NCBI GenBank assembly: GCA_025345505.1
Contig: JANVCC010000125.1
Coordinates: forward strand, 1,721,317 to 1,785,316
Source of the DNA: Todiramphus chloris collaris
Taxonomy: Eukaryota > Chordata > Aves > Coraciiformes > Alcedinidae
Direction: 5' to 3'
Length of the DNA: 64,000 nucleotides
In this document: one piece after another, positions 48,571 through 62,175 of the stretch
Numbering within the stretch: position 1 is the stretch's first letter
How the letters are laid out: the number at the start of each line of letters is the position of its first letter
Translations under genes and position numbers: made by a program
Notes under the pieces: model-generated
The model's input: the letters and a program-made list of their open reading frames with translations, nothing else
Database searches by the model: none
What the model was told of the DNA's origin: nothing

Positions 48571-49652
48571 TAGAAATCACACCTAAAACATGCCAATGTG
48601 CTTTCACCTGGTCACAGCCAGTGTGAACCAACTAATATGTCTATATCTTTCATCTTCTTCTTCATGTCTCATAGCTCTGAACATATGAGTTATGTTCATC
48701 TCTTAACAGACCTTCAAAATTTATAAACCTACTTCCAAGTTTCATCCTACGGTAGGTTTTTGTTGTTTGTTTTTTTCTTCATGGACAGAAATTCCTTTTG
48801 TGTTAGTCCAATACTCTTCTACCTCAAAAATGAATCCCAAAGATTTTGTCTTCGCTTATAAGGTCTAATTTTTATGTCAATATGTGTAATGTAAGCTGCA
48901 AGAATTAGCTTTGAATATCTACAGATATAACCTTCCTAATGTTATGATTCTCTTTTAAACAGCTCTCTAATCCCATTGGACTAATTTCCTACAACTTTTA
49001 GTTCCTTTTCCAAATATTTATAACCTCCCTCTTCATATTTTTCTGTGTTTTTCTTATTTAAAGAATTATCACGTGTTGTACCAAGTGCTGAAGAGATCCT
49101 CGTCTGGAAAGGATATGGCCTTTAAGAGTACCAAACCATGTTTACTTTATAGATAAATCCATAGAAATGTTTTTGCAATATTCTAAGTTAATTATACACT
49201 GCATTTTTAGAATGTGAACTCCAATGTGGAGCCTATAGCCACTTAGAAAGGGTGTCTGGATTTTTTAAATGATGTACTAGAGGAAAGGGTTCATATATAC
49301 AACATACAAACTCTGATCTCTCCTGTGCGTGACACATCTCAGTGCATTTACTCAAGAACATTTTCTTGAAGTGTTGCTATGCTCTGGTGACTAGGACAAG
49401 ACAGAACAAATAAATTTTTCACTAGTTACTTAAAAGCAATTAGCTACCTATCTTTTGGAGGTAAATAATAACAACCTGCTAATCTAGACCATGCACTTGC
49501 CCTCACGCTTCTCTTAGTTTCACTAATAGACCTGAAAAACAAAGCAACTACCTTCACTTTATTTATTCATCATCCTACAATTGCCTCTTTTTATCACCTA
49601 TCAGTTGTCTCTGAATTCCACTCATTTCTAAAATGAGAGAATATTTCTAATA
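48571..49652. other. Unassigned AT-rich DNA
   Basis: No gene or confident repeat. Possibly includes further decayed CR1, which I cannot show by eye. Confidence 0.45.
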
Positions 49653-49710
49653 TGAGGGACTATGGTCTGGATGACCTTGCTCTGGCCAACCCCTACCATT
49701 CTGAGACAAT
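49653..49710 (+). mobile_element. CR1 LINE 3' tip
   Basis: GGTCTGGATGACCTTGCTCT followed by GCCAACCCCTACCATTCTGA matches the last ~55 bp of CR1 before the octamers, which are decayed. Confidence 0.75.
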
Positions 49711-49856
49711 CTATTAATGTCTTTTCTATAGAAGGACTATCTGCCTTCCTTTGCATTTTGGACAAATCTTCCTATGTTCTTCCCTTCCCAAATAAGCTAT
49801 GGAGGGAATATAGTCTTGTTGACAAATCTGTCTCAGTTGGCCTACAGAAAACATCT

Positions 49857-49979
49857 TAGAATCACAGGATAAATTGGGTTGGAAGGGACCTCTGAATGTC
49901 CCTAATCCAAACTCCTACTCAAAATGTTGCTGAGCAACAAATCCAGTTAAGTTTCGAATGTCTCCAAGGATATTTTACC
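49857..49979 (-). mobile_element. CR1 LINE 3' end
   Basis: TAGAATCACAGGATAAATTG, then GGTTGGAAGGGACCTCTGAA, CTAATCCAAACTCC and TGTCTCCAAGGATATTTTAC. This is an antisense CR1 3' UTR truncated at its 5' side. With the plus-strand tip at 49653 it forms a second, looser tail-to-tail pair 146 bp apart. Confidence 0.92.
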
Positions 49980-52900
49980 TATCATGGCCATGGGATCTGT
50001 GAGATACCCTATTCACTGGATATCAAACAAAAGCATTGCCATTAAAAAAACAAACATCAAACCAAACCAAGCCCACATGCTTGTATCAATTTAAAAACTG
50101 CAAAGACAGAGAATGCTCTGTCTAGCTGTCTACTGGAGTATGACAAATATACATGTACATATCGCACACATCATGTATATGTGTATATAAAAAATTGAGA
50201 GACACAATTCAGTGCTAAATATGAAGAAGGTAAAACCACGTCAGTGTTAATCTGCATCTAAAATGTATTTTGCAGGCAACTGAGTTAAGGCAGATCTTCC
50301 TAAACGTGCATGTACCAGAATCATGAATCTCTTTCCCTTGTGCTGCATTAAGTACAGGCCTTTTTTACAATCTATCATTTTTTTTAAGTCTTCATTTTAC
50401 CTTTCATTAAACATTACAAAATGTGTTTCATGAGAAAGCATTGTTTTTTATGGCAACATTTCAAGCTCAGTATCTGAGGGTACTTCACTCTGCATCTGAA
50501 TATGTCTCCATTTTTCTTTTAATGAACTATTTTTGTAATACAAGGGCATAAACAAATAAGAAAGTGAGTGGGAAAGGATGCTTAAGGTGCTTTCATAGGA
50601 ACAAACTTAATTAATATGCAGCTTTCAAGAGGAGCAATTTAGAATCTATATAACTGTTTTATTTGCAGACATTAAGAAGAAGCTATAGGACAATTAGCAG
50701 GACCTTGGTTCTGGAAAGATAGTTTGAAGTATTGCATCTGTTTGAAATTGAGCCTTCCATCAAATACTTCTTCCATGCAGCAGTTCAGGGGAAAGTTCAA
50801 AGTTTTAGCAGGAAAAGAAACGTGACTATACAACTCAAGCCAGAAAATGAGTGATTCACTAAAGAGTTTTGGCTGACCCTTGGAAGTTATTAATTCATAG
50901 TATTTCTGAGTGTCGATCTTGAGATTGAGTCTTAACTTTGCATCAGACAGTCATAAAATTACCTGGTTTTGCAAATGAAAAAAACCAAAGTAAAACCCAA
51001 CTCCAAACCCAACTACAAGATCCAACAGCTTAGCTTAAAGCTGATAGTTCCACGTTCCCCTGCTGTGTCTCAAGATACTCTAAGAGTGTGTCTTGCCTGC
51101 ATCATGTGAGCACGCAGGAGGATGCAGTCTACAGTTTCCACCATCATTATAATCTTGACTGAGACTGAGACTGAGATGAGTCCCACTGTGGCTAACAAAA
51201 CCTGCTGTGGCTTTCTCCTACACGTGCCAACCTGACTTAACGGCCCTACAGACCACATCCATCTCCTATATAATTTCTAGTCCAAAGAAACTTATTTGAA
51301 AAGGAGACCTTTTTTTGCCCCCCCTTTGTTTTGCAGAATTTCTCTGCTGTGAGCATCTATTTTAACTGTAACATGCTCCTCTCTCTTAATAGGGGGGAGT
51401 TTCTCTGATTAACTTTGTCCCATTTGTTTCATTGTCTTATGGTGAAGAGGACTCATTAGTACTCGAAAGAGCAGCTTTGACTGTGTTGTGATCCTTGACT
51501 TTTCTCTCCAAGCACCATTCATCATCAAGAACAGTCATTCTGCGGAATTAATAGCTTCTGTTATACATAAGCTACTTCTACTTGGCATCAAACTATCTAA
51601 TTTTTTTTTTTTTTGGTAACCAAAAATTTAATGGATGAAATGAAAACAAAGACATTTCAGTTATTTGAAAAGAACAGCCAAAGTTGCCTATCAAAATCTG
51701 TGCTGTACCAATCAAATCATGATGCACGATGACTTCAAAGATATGACCACATTAGCTAATACAGGAAAAAAAATATTTTCAGGCTTAAATACTGATACTT
51801 TTTAATGAACTTGGCAGTAAATCCAACTTTAACAATAACTAACTGCACAGTCATTAATCCTGGAACTTAAGCCAAATGTAGTCTTCCATACTGAGGACAT
51901 CTGTGATTGCCTCCCTTGGAATTTGTTCTCTGTGCATCTTATATAAGTGTAGCAGAAATCTTCCAACTCTGATTCTTTTGTTTTATTTACATCACATGAG
52001 AAAACAGGCTTGGAAACCTGTCAGATAAGGTTTAGAGGGAATGAAGGAGGAGGAAAATAAATTTTAAAAGTAGTTCTGATTAACTTGTTTCACTGAAAAA
52101 AACCACAAACCAGGAAAAAGAATAATCCTTGTAGCCTTCATTTGTACAACCATAAAAGAGAAGACAGAAACATGCAGAATATAGCCGGGAAAAAAAAAAA
52201 AAGCACCTAACAAGAATTTGGTTATTGTTGGATACTGAGGTTTGCTTAGAGCAATGGAAGTCTCCATTCTCTGCTCCTTGCAGTTAAAAAAAAAAGAAAG
52301 CCCTTTCCCCAAATCCTGCTTCTTCCAAAAAGTTACATGGCAGTAATTCCAATTTCAAAACTAACTGCCTCTTTCACTTCCAAGAAACACCCTCCGGCTC
52401 ATGGCTCCCTTGAACACAACCCAGATCCTCAGTTATGTATGCCAGTACATACTGAACTATTTGGCTATTTTAGTTCTGAAAAAGTTCTGATTTCATGCTA
52501 GCTCACCTTGCCCTCATCACGCTTGGCTTAATGGTGAAGCAAAGGAATATTTTTAGGTACTGAGGAAATGAATAATGAAAGAATATGCAAGATTTCCACG
52601 CTACTCCTTCCTGAGTTAATGCCTAAATGCTTCTTAGAAGCCTGCATAGATCAACGTTTCCCACTTACACTTCTGCTTTTATATCTTCTATTTACTAGAC
52701 TATATATAGTTATTGCCACTGAAAAAAGTGCAAGGCATCCAACTTCAAACAGTACCCTTAAATGGTGCTGACAGTGTACTTTACTTGCAAAAACCACAAA
52801 GCAGAACAAATAAAAAGAGCTGTTGTAAGACTAGCTAAAGATGTTCAGGTACTTGCCATTATCATTTTGCTGCTGGAGATAAGCCTGAAAGAACATTAAA

Positions 52901-55299
52901 GTTTCACATCAGAGACGTGATGTGAAGTTGATCGTGTCAAAAGGTTAAAAACAATTTTTTCTTTTCTTTTTTTTTTGGTGCTTACACTTCTGGAGAGCTG
53001 ATTGTGAGGTGTATAAATCATTCATATTCTATTAAAGTAGAACTCTGATTCACTTTTTGAGAATTTCAACAGATTACCATACCAAAGTATGCTTTCTGTC
53101 CAGCTTCCACTCCTCAGCTATTCGTCTTCTTTATTTCACCCTCTTCAGTATGATCACCACATCATTTCTGAAAGCTCAGCACTTTGCAATTCTCATTTTC
53201 TAACACTATCATTTCTTTCTTCTTTTCAAGTAACTGTCAAAACATACTTCTTCACTTCTGAAAGCCTTTCCCTTTTTTTTTTTTGTGCTAAGAATTTTAC
53301 ACAAACTGTTTTTGGTAAAAAGAGTACAAAAGTATTGCCATAATCAGATTCTTTTAATAACTGAATAATTTAAAACTTCTTCAAGGAAACATGTTTGATG
53401 TTCCAGATTATTGGCACTATGAAAGTATTATGTCAACACCATTCATGGAATTTATCAATGAAAATTAACAAAGCTAGATTACATCATGGCAAGCCTTTAA
53501 AGAAATGGATCATTTTTTTGAGTATTAAAATAAACCTATTTTAGATTGAGTTAGGTTGGGAATTAGTAACCTTGAGAAGGTACTATTTTGAAGAAATTCA
53601 GAGCATCATGTTGGAAAGCCAGGAACCTATTTCCAGTTCTGGTATTTTGGGAAACAGTTCTTGGGGGAAATGTTGGATCTGGTCAGGCTAATTTTTACAT
53701 TATGTTAAATGTAACAAGTCAACTGAGTCTTTACTCACACATGTTTTAATGCTGTTGGACCTTGGGTCTTCAAACACACTCACTTGTAAAGATTAGACAT
53801 TTCTGTGGTCTCATGTACTAAAGCAATGAAAAATGCTAGTATTGCACATGAGCATAAGATGAATGCAGAGAGAAATTCTACTGCATAAAGTGCCCGTCAT
53901 TATTCACAGTGAACATTGAAGTTTTTTTCTAGTGTGGGTCAGGCCTCCCTTTTTAAATATTTCACTATGTACATTTGACTAAGTAAAATATTCATGAATG
54001 TATTTCAGAATAATCGAATCTAATTTAGATTCTAATTTAGAGCTCCTCTATTCAACAGGTCCCACTCTTCATATTCTGCATACTTGTGAATCAGAGAACT
54101 GTTTCCCACTCTGGAAAACATTTCTGAATGTTAAACAGATTGTACTGAAGAAGTACTACTCATTATTTTCCTAGGAATGTATCTCAGGCATCCAAACAGG
54201 ATGCAAAAAAACCCAGGCCATGTGAGCTAACACATACGATGAATAGTGATGATTTGAAGCAAACAGTTTGCAAACAGTGCACAGATTGAAAAGTTTTCAT
54301 CAGCAGTGTTTAGCAAAAGCTTGTAAATAACACAGATATTCATGAAAGTCGGGAAAAATTTCTCAATTAAAATGGGACTTAAACACATGAAGGTTTTGGG
54401 CTGGCATCTCCTTCTTAATTGGTTGTACCTTGAGCTCTGCTGGATGTCTGTTTCCTCAAGATGGTACTTGGTGTAATGACCAAATGCCAAAAGTTGATTT
54501 TCTTTTTATGTATAATAAGTGGGAAGCAAGGGTGATTGTACAAGGGAGGATACCTGAGCATCTGGTATCTAACACCACATTTCTCATCCTGGAAAGCCCA
54601 TGGTCTTTCTAAGCCCCAGCAAAAGGAAAATAATCAGAGGAAAGTCTTGTCTGCTTTACGGGTTCACGTAGCCTGGATTTCCTCAGGCTACCAGAACTTG
54701 TAGGCAATGCCAGGTGCCAACCATGATAACACTGCTACAGGAAACAATTCCAGGTACATACAAGGCTCCTCTAATTTTAGGGATTGCATGAAACAAACCA
54801 TTCAGATTGAAATATAGATGAACAAAGGAAAGCAGCAACCTGAGCTACCACAGGACTTAAGTGATGGTATCTCTTTCACGTTTAATTCTGCTGCACTCCC
54901 CCTTAGACCCAGTGATGAGGAGGCAGGATCAGGACAATGTGATGACTCTACCATCAAGGACATGTTAGGAAATAATCAGGCACCATCCAAAAGCTGCAAC
55001 AAACAGCTCATTTCAGCTGTTTGCCAGCTTGACTTTCATTTCAAGGAGAAATGAGTGAATTGGTCTCTGGTAGAACTGACTTCGGTTTGGTCCTACAACG
55101 ATGCGGGGACTGATGTGGCAATAGGAACAGTAGCACTAAAACTGGTAAAGCATTCAAGGACTCCTGAGATTGTCAGAGCTTGCATCTAAAGCCCGCAGTA
55201 TTTCTTACTGCAAAACTGATCGAAAAGTACTCCAAATTTTACATACATTTTGATAATATCACAACCTGTAAGTGTGTACTATCAATTGTGCATGCCTTT

Positions 55300-55410
55300 G
55301 TTATGTTTGTTTCTTTTTCTTTTTTTCTGGTTTTTGGTTAGTTGATGGGGTTTTTTGTATTTTGTTTTTTGGTTTGTTTTTTTTCATTTGTTTGTTTGTT
55401 TTCTTTTTAA
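55300..55410 (+). repeat. T/G-rich low-complexity tract
   Basis: Dense TTTG, TTTTTGG and TTTC units, including CATTTGTTTGTTTGTTTTC. Similar in style to 18871-18938. Confidence 0.85.
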
Positions 55411-56580
55411 GTCTGATTCATCTCTGAGGCTGACACAGTATTCAAGTTGAATGAAATAAAGGAGTTCCCCAGGAAGATATGAACAACCCCCCTGCCTTCT
55501 CTCATCATACAAAGTCAGCATCTATTTCTGCTGCTCCTCACTCAAAATGATGCCAAGAAATGACAATTCAACCATCCATCCTCTGCAACGGGTGTTTTGT
55601 GGAAACAGAAAAATGGAGCTCTCCTCAAATATTACAGTAGATTGAATTGTCAATACGTATATCTGGAGTGGGAAGATCCTGTTGACCACAATGAAACAGA
55701 AGTACGCAGCTTTTCAGTCACCCTAATCTACCTCCTTAAATTTCTGCTGTATTTTCACCTAGATAAATGATTTGCTTACACAATCTCTGCTATGCGAGAA
55801 TGAGATCAAAGAATGAAGTCCCATCTTAAGGTTAAGTCTCAAATCCAACCAGCAGGAAAGCTTTTGACATTACGAGTGATGAACAGTATGTTATCACTCA
55901 TTTATTTCTTCACAAAGGCAGCAAACTAACTCTAGAAAAGCTGAAAGTTTTCATCAACGTACCCAATTTGCTTAAGGCAACAGAGAGAGTCAGTGTCAGC
56001 ATTGATAAGAGCAAGGAAGCCTATCTGTGAAAAAAATTACTAGGTTTTTGGTTTGTTTGTTTTTCAAATACAAATTTGACATACTGATTCTCCAAGCACT
56101 CAATGGGAAACCAAATGTATTCATTTCTCTAAAGTCTGGGGGGCACAAACAGTACATACAATAAGGTTACCATAAAATTGCCTTAATGCATTCTATAGGC
56201 CTGGTTGTGGACATACAGATGAGTAGGTTTTTTTCCCCTCAGGGTTTTCTTGTACATCACTGTTGGCCTTGTGTTCTTGAGACTTCAAACTGTTACTTAT
56301 GAAACATTTTTCAATTTAAAATTAAAATTTGCCGAGCAAATAATACACTTGATGAATACCTCCTGCTTCTGGAAACACCTTCAAAATGTATCTATATAAA
56401 TACATATATACATTTTCAGGTGGTAGGAATTAACTTGGCCTCTGCTAAACTGGTTAATTTAAAATGCATAAAACATCACAGGAGCTCAAGAGAGAGCAAT
56501 CTAATGAATGTGGTGTTATATGCTCAGCTTCATTCTTCATCAATATTCATTTGCTTTCTCTACCCTGCCTTCTATGACTA

Positions 56581-56600
56581 AAAGACTTTTAAAAGTCTTT
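56581..56600. repeat. Perfect 20-bp palindrome
   Basis: AAAGACTTTTAAAAGTCTTT is its own reverse complement. It lies in otherwise unremarkable AT-rich DNA. Confidence 0.95.
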
Positions 56601-59600
56601 CTTCATTTCAAAGATGACTCTGAACCAAACTCCCACTCCAAATAAGAGTCTGCTCCTCTTTTTCCTGCCACTACCTCCAGAGTGCAAAAGTTGTTCATGT
56701 CACTGCCCTTCATTGCATAGAGGCAAGTCAGTAAAATGTCTGTTGGAGACCTTCTAGTAATACCAATTCATCTTATACAGAGTGACTGAATCAAATAACA
56801 TCTGCATTTATGGTGTCAAAGGATCCACCAGGAATTGTTTCTTTAATTTTATTGCTGCGGAGACTTCGTACCACAATTATTTCTTGTCTATCTGGAAGCT
56901 TCTGATCTTTGTTACCAACGACCCACCTAGACCTGTCCCCTTCCTCTCCTCACCTAGCTGGTGCATATCTACCTCTGGCTCTGTGTCTTGTGACCTTGAC
57001 ACACAGTGTCTCCCTCGTCTTCAGGGAGCACACCAGGAATTTCCTAAACTGAGAAACCTGTAGGATAAGCCATTCCCCAAGCAGGATACCCATCCAAACA
57101 GACAGAGCCCTTTCCAAGCAGCAATTAAATAACACCTTCTGTCCACGAAAATACTTATATTTTTCCATATATCACACTCAAATTTTTGCTGCTTATAGTG
57201 TCAGGATGGTAAAAAACTCTCTCGATGTGGAAAAGACTTCACCAGCAGAGTGAAATCTTAGACTGAAAACAATTTTCACGTCTCTTTTTCATTCAGTGAT
57301 CTGAAGCATTCAGCAACGGGGAACATAAAAGTATGTCACCATCAGCAGAGAATTTATTAATTGACTTTTCTGACAAGGTTACCTAATACTTACAGCCACA
57401 TTGTAATCAAGGTGTCAGTTCTTGCACTGTGGAGAGTAATGATAGACCCTTATGAATGCCTGTTTCTGAATGAAGAAGAGCAGTTTGACAGACCTTCACT
57501 CCAAGTAGCTTCAGGTTTATGAAAGGAGAGGTCATCCAGAGTCTGCCAAGGAACCAGCTGAACTTAAGGCTCTAGGATGCTGTCACTGTGAATTAACCAA
57601 GTTGCCTAGAGCAAAATCACACCATTTCCAGTGATGGAAAAGAGAACAGAGGCATTTCAACCCTGAAATAAACTGCAGATCTTTCCTTAGTTTCATAGGT
57701 AAGATTTTAGTTCCAAGTTTTTAATCTGTCTATCTTCAGAAGCTTAACAAAAAAATAAATTAAAAAAAAAAAGAGAAGTTTCTCACTACAAGATAAATTC
57801 TTTCCACTGTTAGAATATTAAATACTTAGATGGTGACTGAAAAAATACTAATTTCTCCCATAGCGATTGCTGTACTTCAATCCCTTTAAACAGTTTGAAA
57901 TAGATCAAGATAAAAATGAAAGCAAGAAAACTTGAAATACTTGGAGTGAAAAAGTCAAATTACTTTTGTTACAGGAAAACTCCCCTTTATTCCTGTCACA
58001 TGCACTGAGATGCTTCAGAGGGAAGTCTTTTGTTTAACGAGTCACTTTCTAGGACCAGCAAACTCTTTTAGGCAGAAAAGCCCCCAAGAACCAACAACAA
58101 AAAAGCCATTCTGGCATTAAAGGTCAAAATATCTTTATTTTTTAAAAAATTGTTCTTCGGTGGTTTTTTTTGATGAAAACAAAGGAGTGAAGGTAAGTAG
58201 AAGAGAAGCCATGAAAACTTTTGTCTGATGCTCATTCATGGACTTGTGCCTCATCTTAGCCTGAAATCTGACTGCCGTGACTTGACAACAACATTTCTGC
58301 CGGCACCAGGCTGCTTCTGGGTAACTTCCTAAGCACATTGTGCCCCAGGTGATGCTCTACTCTTTCAAGGAGAAGGAAAAGCCACCTTCTCTCTGAGCTA
58401 GGGCTCACAAATCTTCAAGCTATATTTAAAAAGAACTAGCCCCAGATGTTAATTTTATGATACAGAAGTGCTGTGATGGAGGAAGAACAAAAAAAGTGGA
58501 GCCATCAATAAGACAATTCCCCTCTTTAAAAGATGAAGCTTAGTGAGAGTTCCTGTAATCATCAATAAGGGAGATTTTCCTCCAGTTTTCTGAAAAACAA
58601 AAAAGATGGAATATGATACACTGGGCTCTTCAGATCCCTTCACTGCACTCTGTTTCCCTTCCAGTCTGGTAAATCAAGCCTTTTATTCTCTCAGATCAAA
58701 TTTTCATTCTCTTAATAATCAAATTAACAGCAAAACTAAATGCAACGGGTCCATTTCCAACCCTTTTAATGGTCTTCACATTTTGCCATCCACGGTTGCC
58801 TGCTTTTATCACTTTCTCCCTTGTGCCTTGGCTCTGACACCCATGAGCCTCAAAGGCTTTATTTATGTTAATTAACAAGGAAGTTTCCTTCCAAGTGAAT
58901 AGCCAGATTATCTGACTCTTGATTTTAATGGCAGAGTCAGCTTTACATACTGGGATTTACTGGTAAAAAATATGAACCAAGAGAAAACTGGCCTTCTGAA
59001 GTGCTTGAGCAGCTAACAGTACCAGTCTCAGCTGGGGTATTTCAGCCCTGGCTGGTGTCCCATACTTGAAGCAGGTACTGCAGCAGTGTTGCAGTCCCTC
59101 ATCTACTTTTTCCCCACTTATTTGCAGATTTCTTCCTCAGCCACAGCTCCCAGCACACGCCTGGTACGAGTCCTCTCTTTGGGGCATTGCTCATTCTTTA
59201 TCTCCAGGCAGCAACTTAAGGATGCAACTTGCCCCAAAGAGAGCAGGCAGAACGAAGCTGCGATGCAATTGGTGAGGTGTGTTTGGAAAAAAAGGCAGAA
59301 GGGGAAGGGAGCTCAACAAAAGTCACACTGAATTTTACAGAGGGACGTTTGACAGAGTTAGCAAAGCTTGCCTCTCACAGCCCAGGGTGTTTGCTGGAGA
59401 AGCACATTACTTACATGTGCACTTCATGGTGCGCAGAGGTGGGGGGAGGATCTGAACAGCCAAATGGGAGGCTCAGAAAGTCGGTTAAAAGCTGAAGGTA
59501 CATATTTCAGATTTTCACGAAGACTCAACACGCACAAATCCAGGCACTGCAGTTTAGTCAGCACACACAGTTACTCATCCATTAGTCACTCCGTGGCTTC

Positions 59601-61027
59601 TCCAAATACATCATGTCTGGAAGTCCCTCCATTCCCCTTACATAGGAAACTACGCATTCCTGATCTATGTGCAAGATTTTTCTGCTGCCTTTTACAGCTT
59701 GGCCATATTGAACAACTCACCACCGACACCCTTTTCATTAGGCAGGCCAATGAAGGTAGATGTCTTTATTTATTGGACCTGTTTTGAGGACACAAGACCC
59801 TTCTTACTCTCCAACACACATGTAACCCCGACATTTCCTTCTCATGCCTCCGTGTCCCCAGCATAGCCAGATGCTAGTCCTGAACAATAGCACATTGAAT
59901 CATCTGTAGAAACAGCATCAGTTAACATCAACAATTGGAAGTAAAGGTCTAGCAAATTATGTAGTGACATTGTGAAGGTCAACGTGCATGATGCGTATGC
60001 TCACTTCCCTCATTTTCCACCGCAGGACCAAAGCTGTCTTGATGAACAGAAAGGTTCTCTGGTAATGAACACTAGTCAGAGGTCTGATATATCCACGGTT
60101 TCTTTCCACGACGCTGTTACAGACAGTATCTTTGTTCCTTTTTTCCCTTGCTCCACTTGTATTCCTTCATACATCCATGGAGAATTTCTACGAGGGGCAG
60201 TTCTGAAGCTATCATTGATGGCAGGCATTACAGGGACCATTACATAATAAGTACTTACTAGAGAAGAAGAGCTACAAGAATACGGCGTGTGCCCAGGAAA
60301 TTCCAGCACACTCATCTGCAACACATACTGGGAATGGGTGGAAAAGATAACAGAGATACGGGCATCCTAAACATTGCCTGTTTAACTCACAGCTAACAAT
60401 ACCTTGATCCATAACATCTGCCTAGCAACAACAGAGCTTCCAGCTTCTCTCAGGGCAAGCTGTGTTTTTCTGGCTATCTCACCAGTGGACACACAATAGG
60501 CATTAGCAATTCTGGATATTTTAACAACCTCTCTTAGAAGTGCTGCATAAGTCTGACCTAACGATGACCTGTTTAGCTTTGCTGTGCCCCTGAATGAGAA
60601 GAGCATCAACAAACTGGAGCATCAGCGCCTGGAATAACAGAATGTCTTTTTAATGATTTATGAATCGAGCTAGGAAACTTGCTAGCCAGATGGATCTGCA
60701 ACTGAACAAACCAAGGCTGACCCGAGGCTACAGAACCTATGTCAGCACACTGCAGAGGTCTTGCTGGAGATTGATGGTGTTGTTTCATTACCACAGAATC
60801 ACCTGGTTAATTTTTAAGACATTTTCCTTTTTCTAAATTATTGTCATTTAACCCAGACACTCTGTTCACTTTCTCACCTGGTGCTGATACATCAGCTTTC
60901 AGCATTCAAATTTTCTAACACCTTGTTGCAAGATATTAAGCTTTATTCTGTATTTTTTCTTCTGAGAACAGCAGGTAAAATTTTAAAGTTATGGGAGACA
61001 GACTGAAAAGGCAAATCATGGTATTGT

Positions 61028-61163
61028 AGAACTATAGAATCACTTAAATTGGAAAAGACTTAAGATCATTGAGTCCAACTCTCAGCCCAGCACTGCCAAG
61101 CCCACCACATCCCTCAGCACCACATCTACACGTCTTCTAAACACCTGCAGGAATGGTGATTTT
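61028..61163 (-). mobile_element. CR1 LINE 3' end
   Basis: AACTATAGAATCACTTAAAT, then TTGGAAAAGACTTAAGATCA, GAGTCCAAC and the CCCTCAGCACCACATCTACA block of the coding end. Antisense to the window, 5'-truncated. Confidence 0.93.
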
Positions 61164-61992
61164 ACAGAACCTATAGTCAAATCACAGAGAGCTGGAAACT
61201 ACATCCTCTTGTTCTGATGCAGATAAAATCAAGGAGGTCCCCAGATAGGCACTTTGAAACAGGTCAGGCATCAGACTAGAGTGGTTTCTTTGGATGTTTT
61301 GGTCCTGGAATCTGTGAACCTGCAGTTGATATTGTATCTCCAAGCGAAAGCTTAGCTGCTTGCACAACTACGCTGCATGATTAAATCAGAAAATCCAGTT
61401 ATACTGTATGCAACTGTGGTACTGGAAGGTGGGAAAACTCAGCCTGTGAGATGAGAAGCATGGTAAGAGACAGTTGAGACGTTCTCAGCTACCAGCTATA
61501 TCAATAACTAGAATTCACTCTGAATATTTTTGTGATTATTTCACAACTTGAATCACTTTTTCCAAGAATACAAATGTGGTTGAAGAAAAATTAAGTTAGA
61601 ACTCCTCTAGAAGCAGCATATCGTCTTGTTCTCTTTCCTCAGTAAATTGATCTGACTGCAATTTGCAGTTGCATATCGGATATCCCTTTTTGTCCTGAAA
61701 GATAAAGCCAACCTGAATTATTGTTTGACAGAATTGCTACAGTAGTGGCATGAATTTGCCTTCCACTGAGTATATGGGACTGAAAAATTGAGCTGCCATT
61801 TACAGGAAGGACGCTAGCTTATTGTAAATACAAGTGATTGTAAATGGTTACACTACGATGTTATTGCTTCCGCAGCAATCCCTTGAAGCGTTAGAACTCA
61901 TTTATTTCATCCCATTTGATTAATGTGTTGGAAGAGGAACTTCAAGGACGCAGACTCATAGAATTAATAATTTTGATGTATCATGTTTAGGT
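61164..61992. other. Unassigned non-coding DNA
   Basis: Nothing is recognised between the two CR1 ends. Confidence 0.5.
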
Positions 61993-62175
61993 GAAATATT
62001 GGAACAGGTTGGCCAGAGAGGTGGTCGCTGCCCCATCCCTAGAAACATTCTGGTGATGGTTGGCCAGGATTCTGAGCAACCTGCTCTAGTTGAAGATGAC
62101 CCTGCTCCCTGCAGGGGGTTGGACTAGCTGACCTTTGAAGGTACCTTTCAACACAAAGCGTTCTATGATTCTATG
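61993..62175 (+). mobile_element. CR1 LINE 3' end
   Basis: ATTGGAACAGGTTGGCCAGA, then the GGTCGCTGCCCCATCCCTAG block and AGCAACCTGCTCTAGTTG. These are followed by GGGGGTTGGACTAGCTGACC and two well-kept ATTCTATG octamers at 62160-62175. The 5' end is truncated at the 'WNRLARE'-type block. Confidence 0.96.

Larger units (their letters stand above)
49980..61027. other. 11 kb of AT-rich unassigned DNA
   Basis: This is the longest stretch in the window with no interspersed repeat, gene or RNA that I recognise. Local features: GACTGA repeats near 51158-51178, T14 at 51601-51614, a 13-bp near-tandem TCTAATTTAGA unit at 54015-54038, a T/G-rich tract at 55300-55410, TATATA-rich DNA near 56390-56412 and a perfect palindrome at 56581-56600. 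Scarcity of repeats over such a length can mean selective constraint, but I cannot test that here. Confidence 0.5.

Noticed and set aside
59066-59866. Cluster of overlapping plus-strand frames up to 139 codons
   Set aside because: Three frames are open at once with no domain or codon bias favouring any of them.
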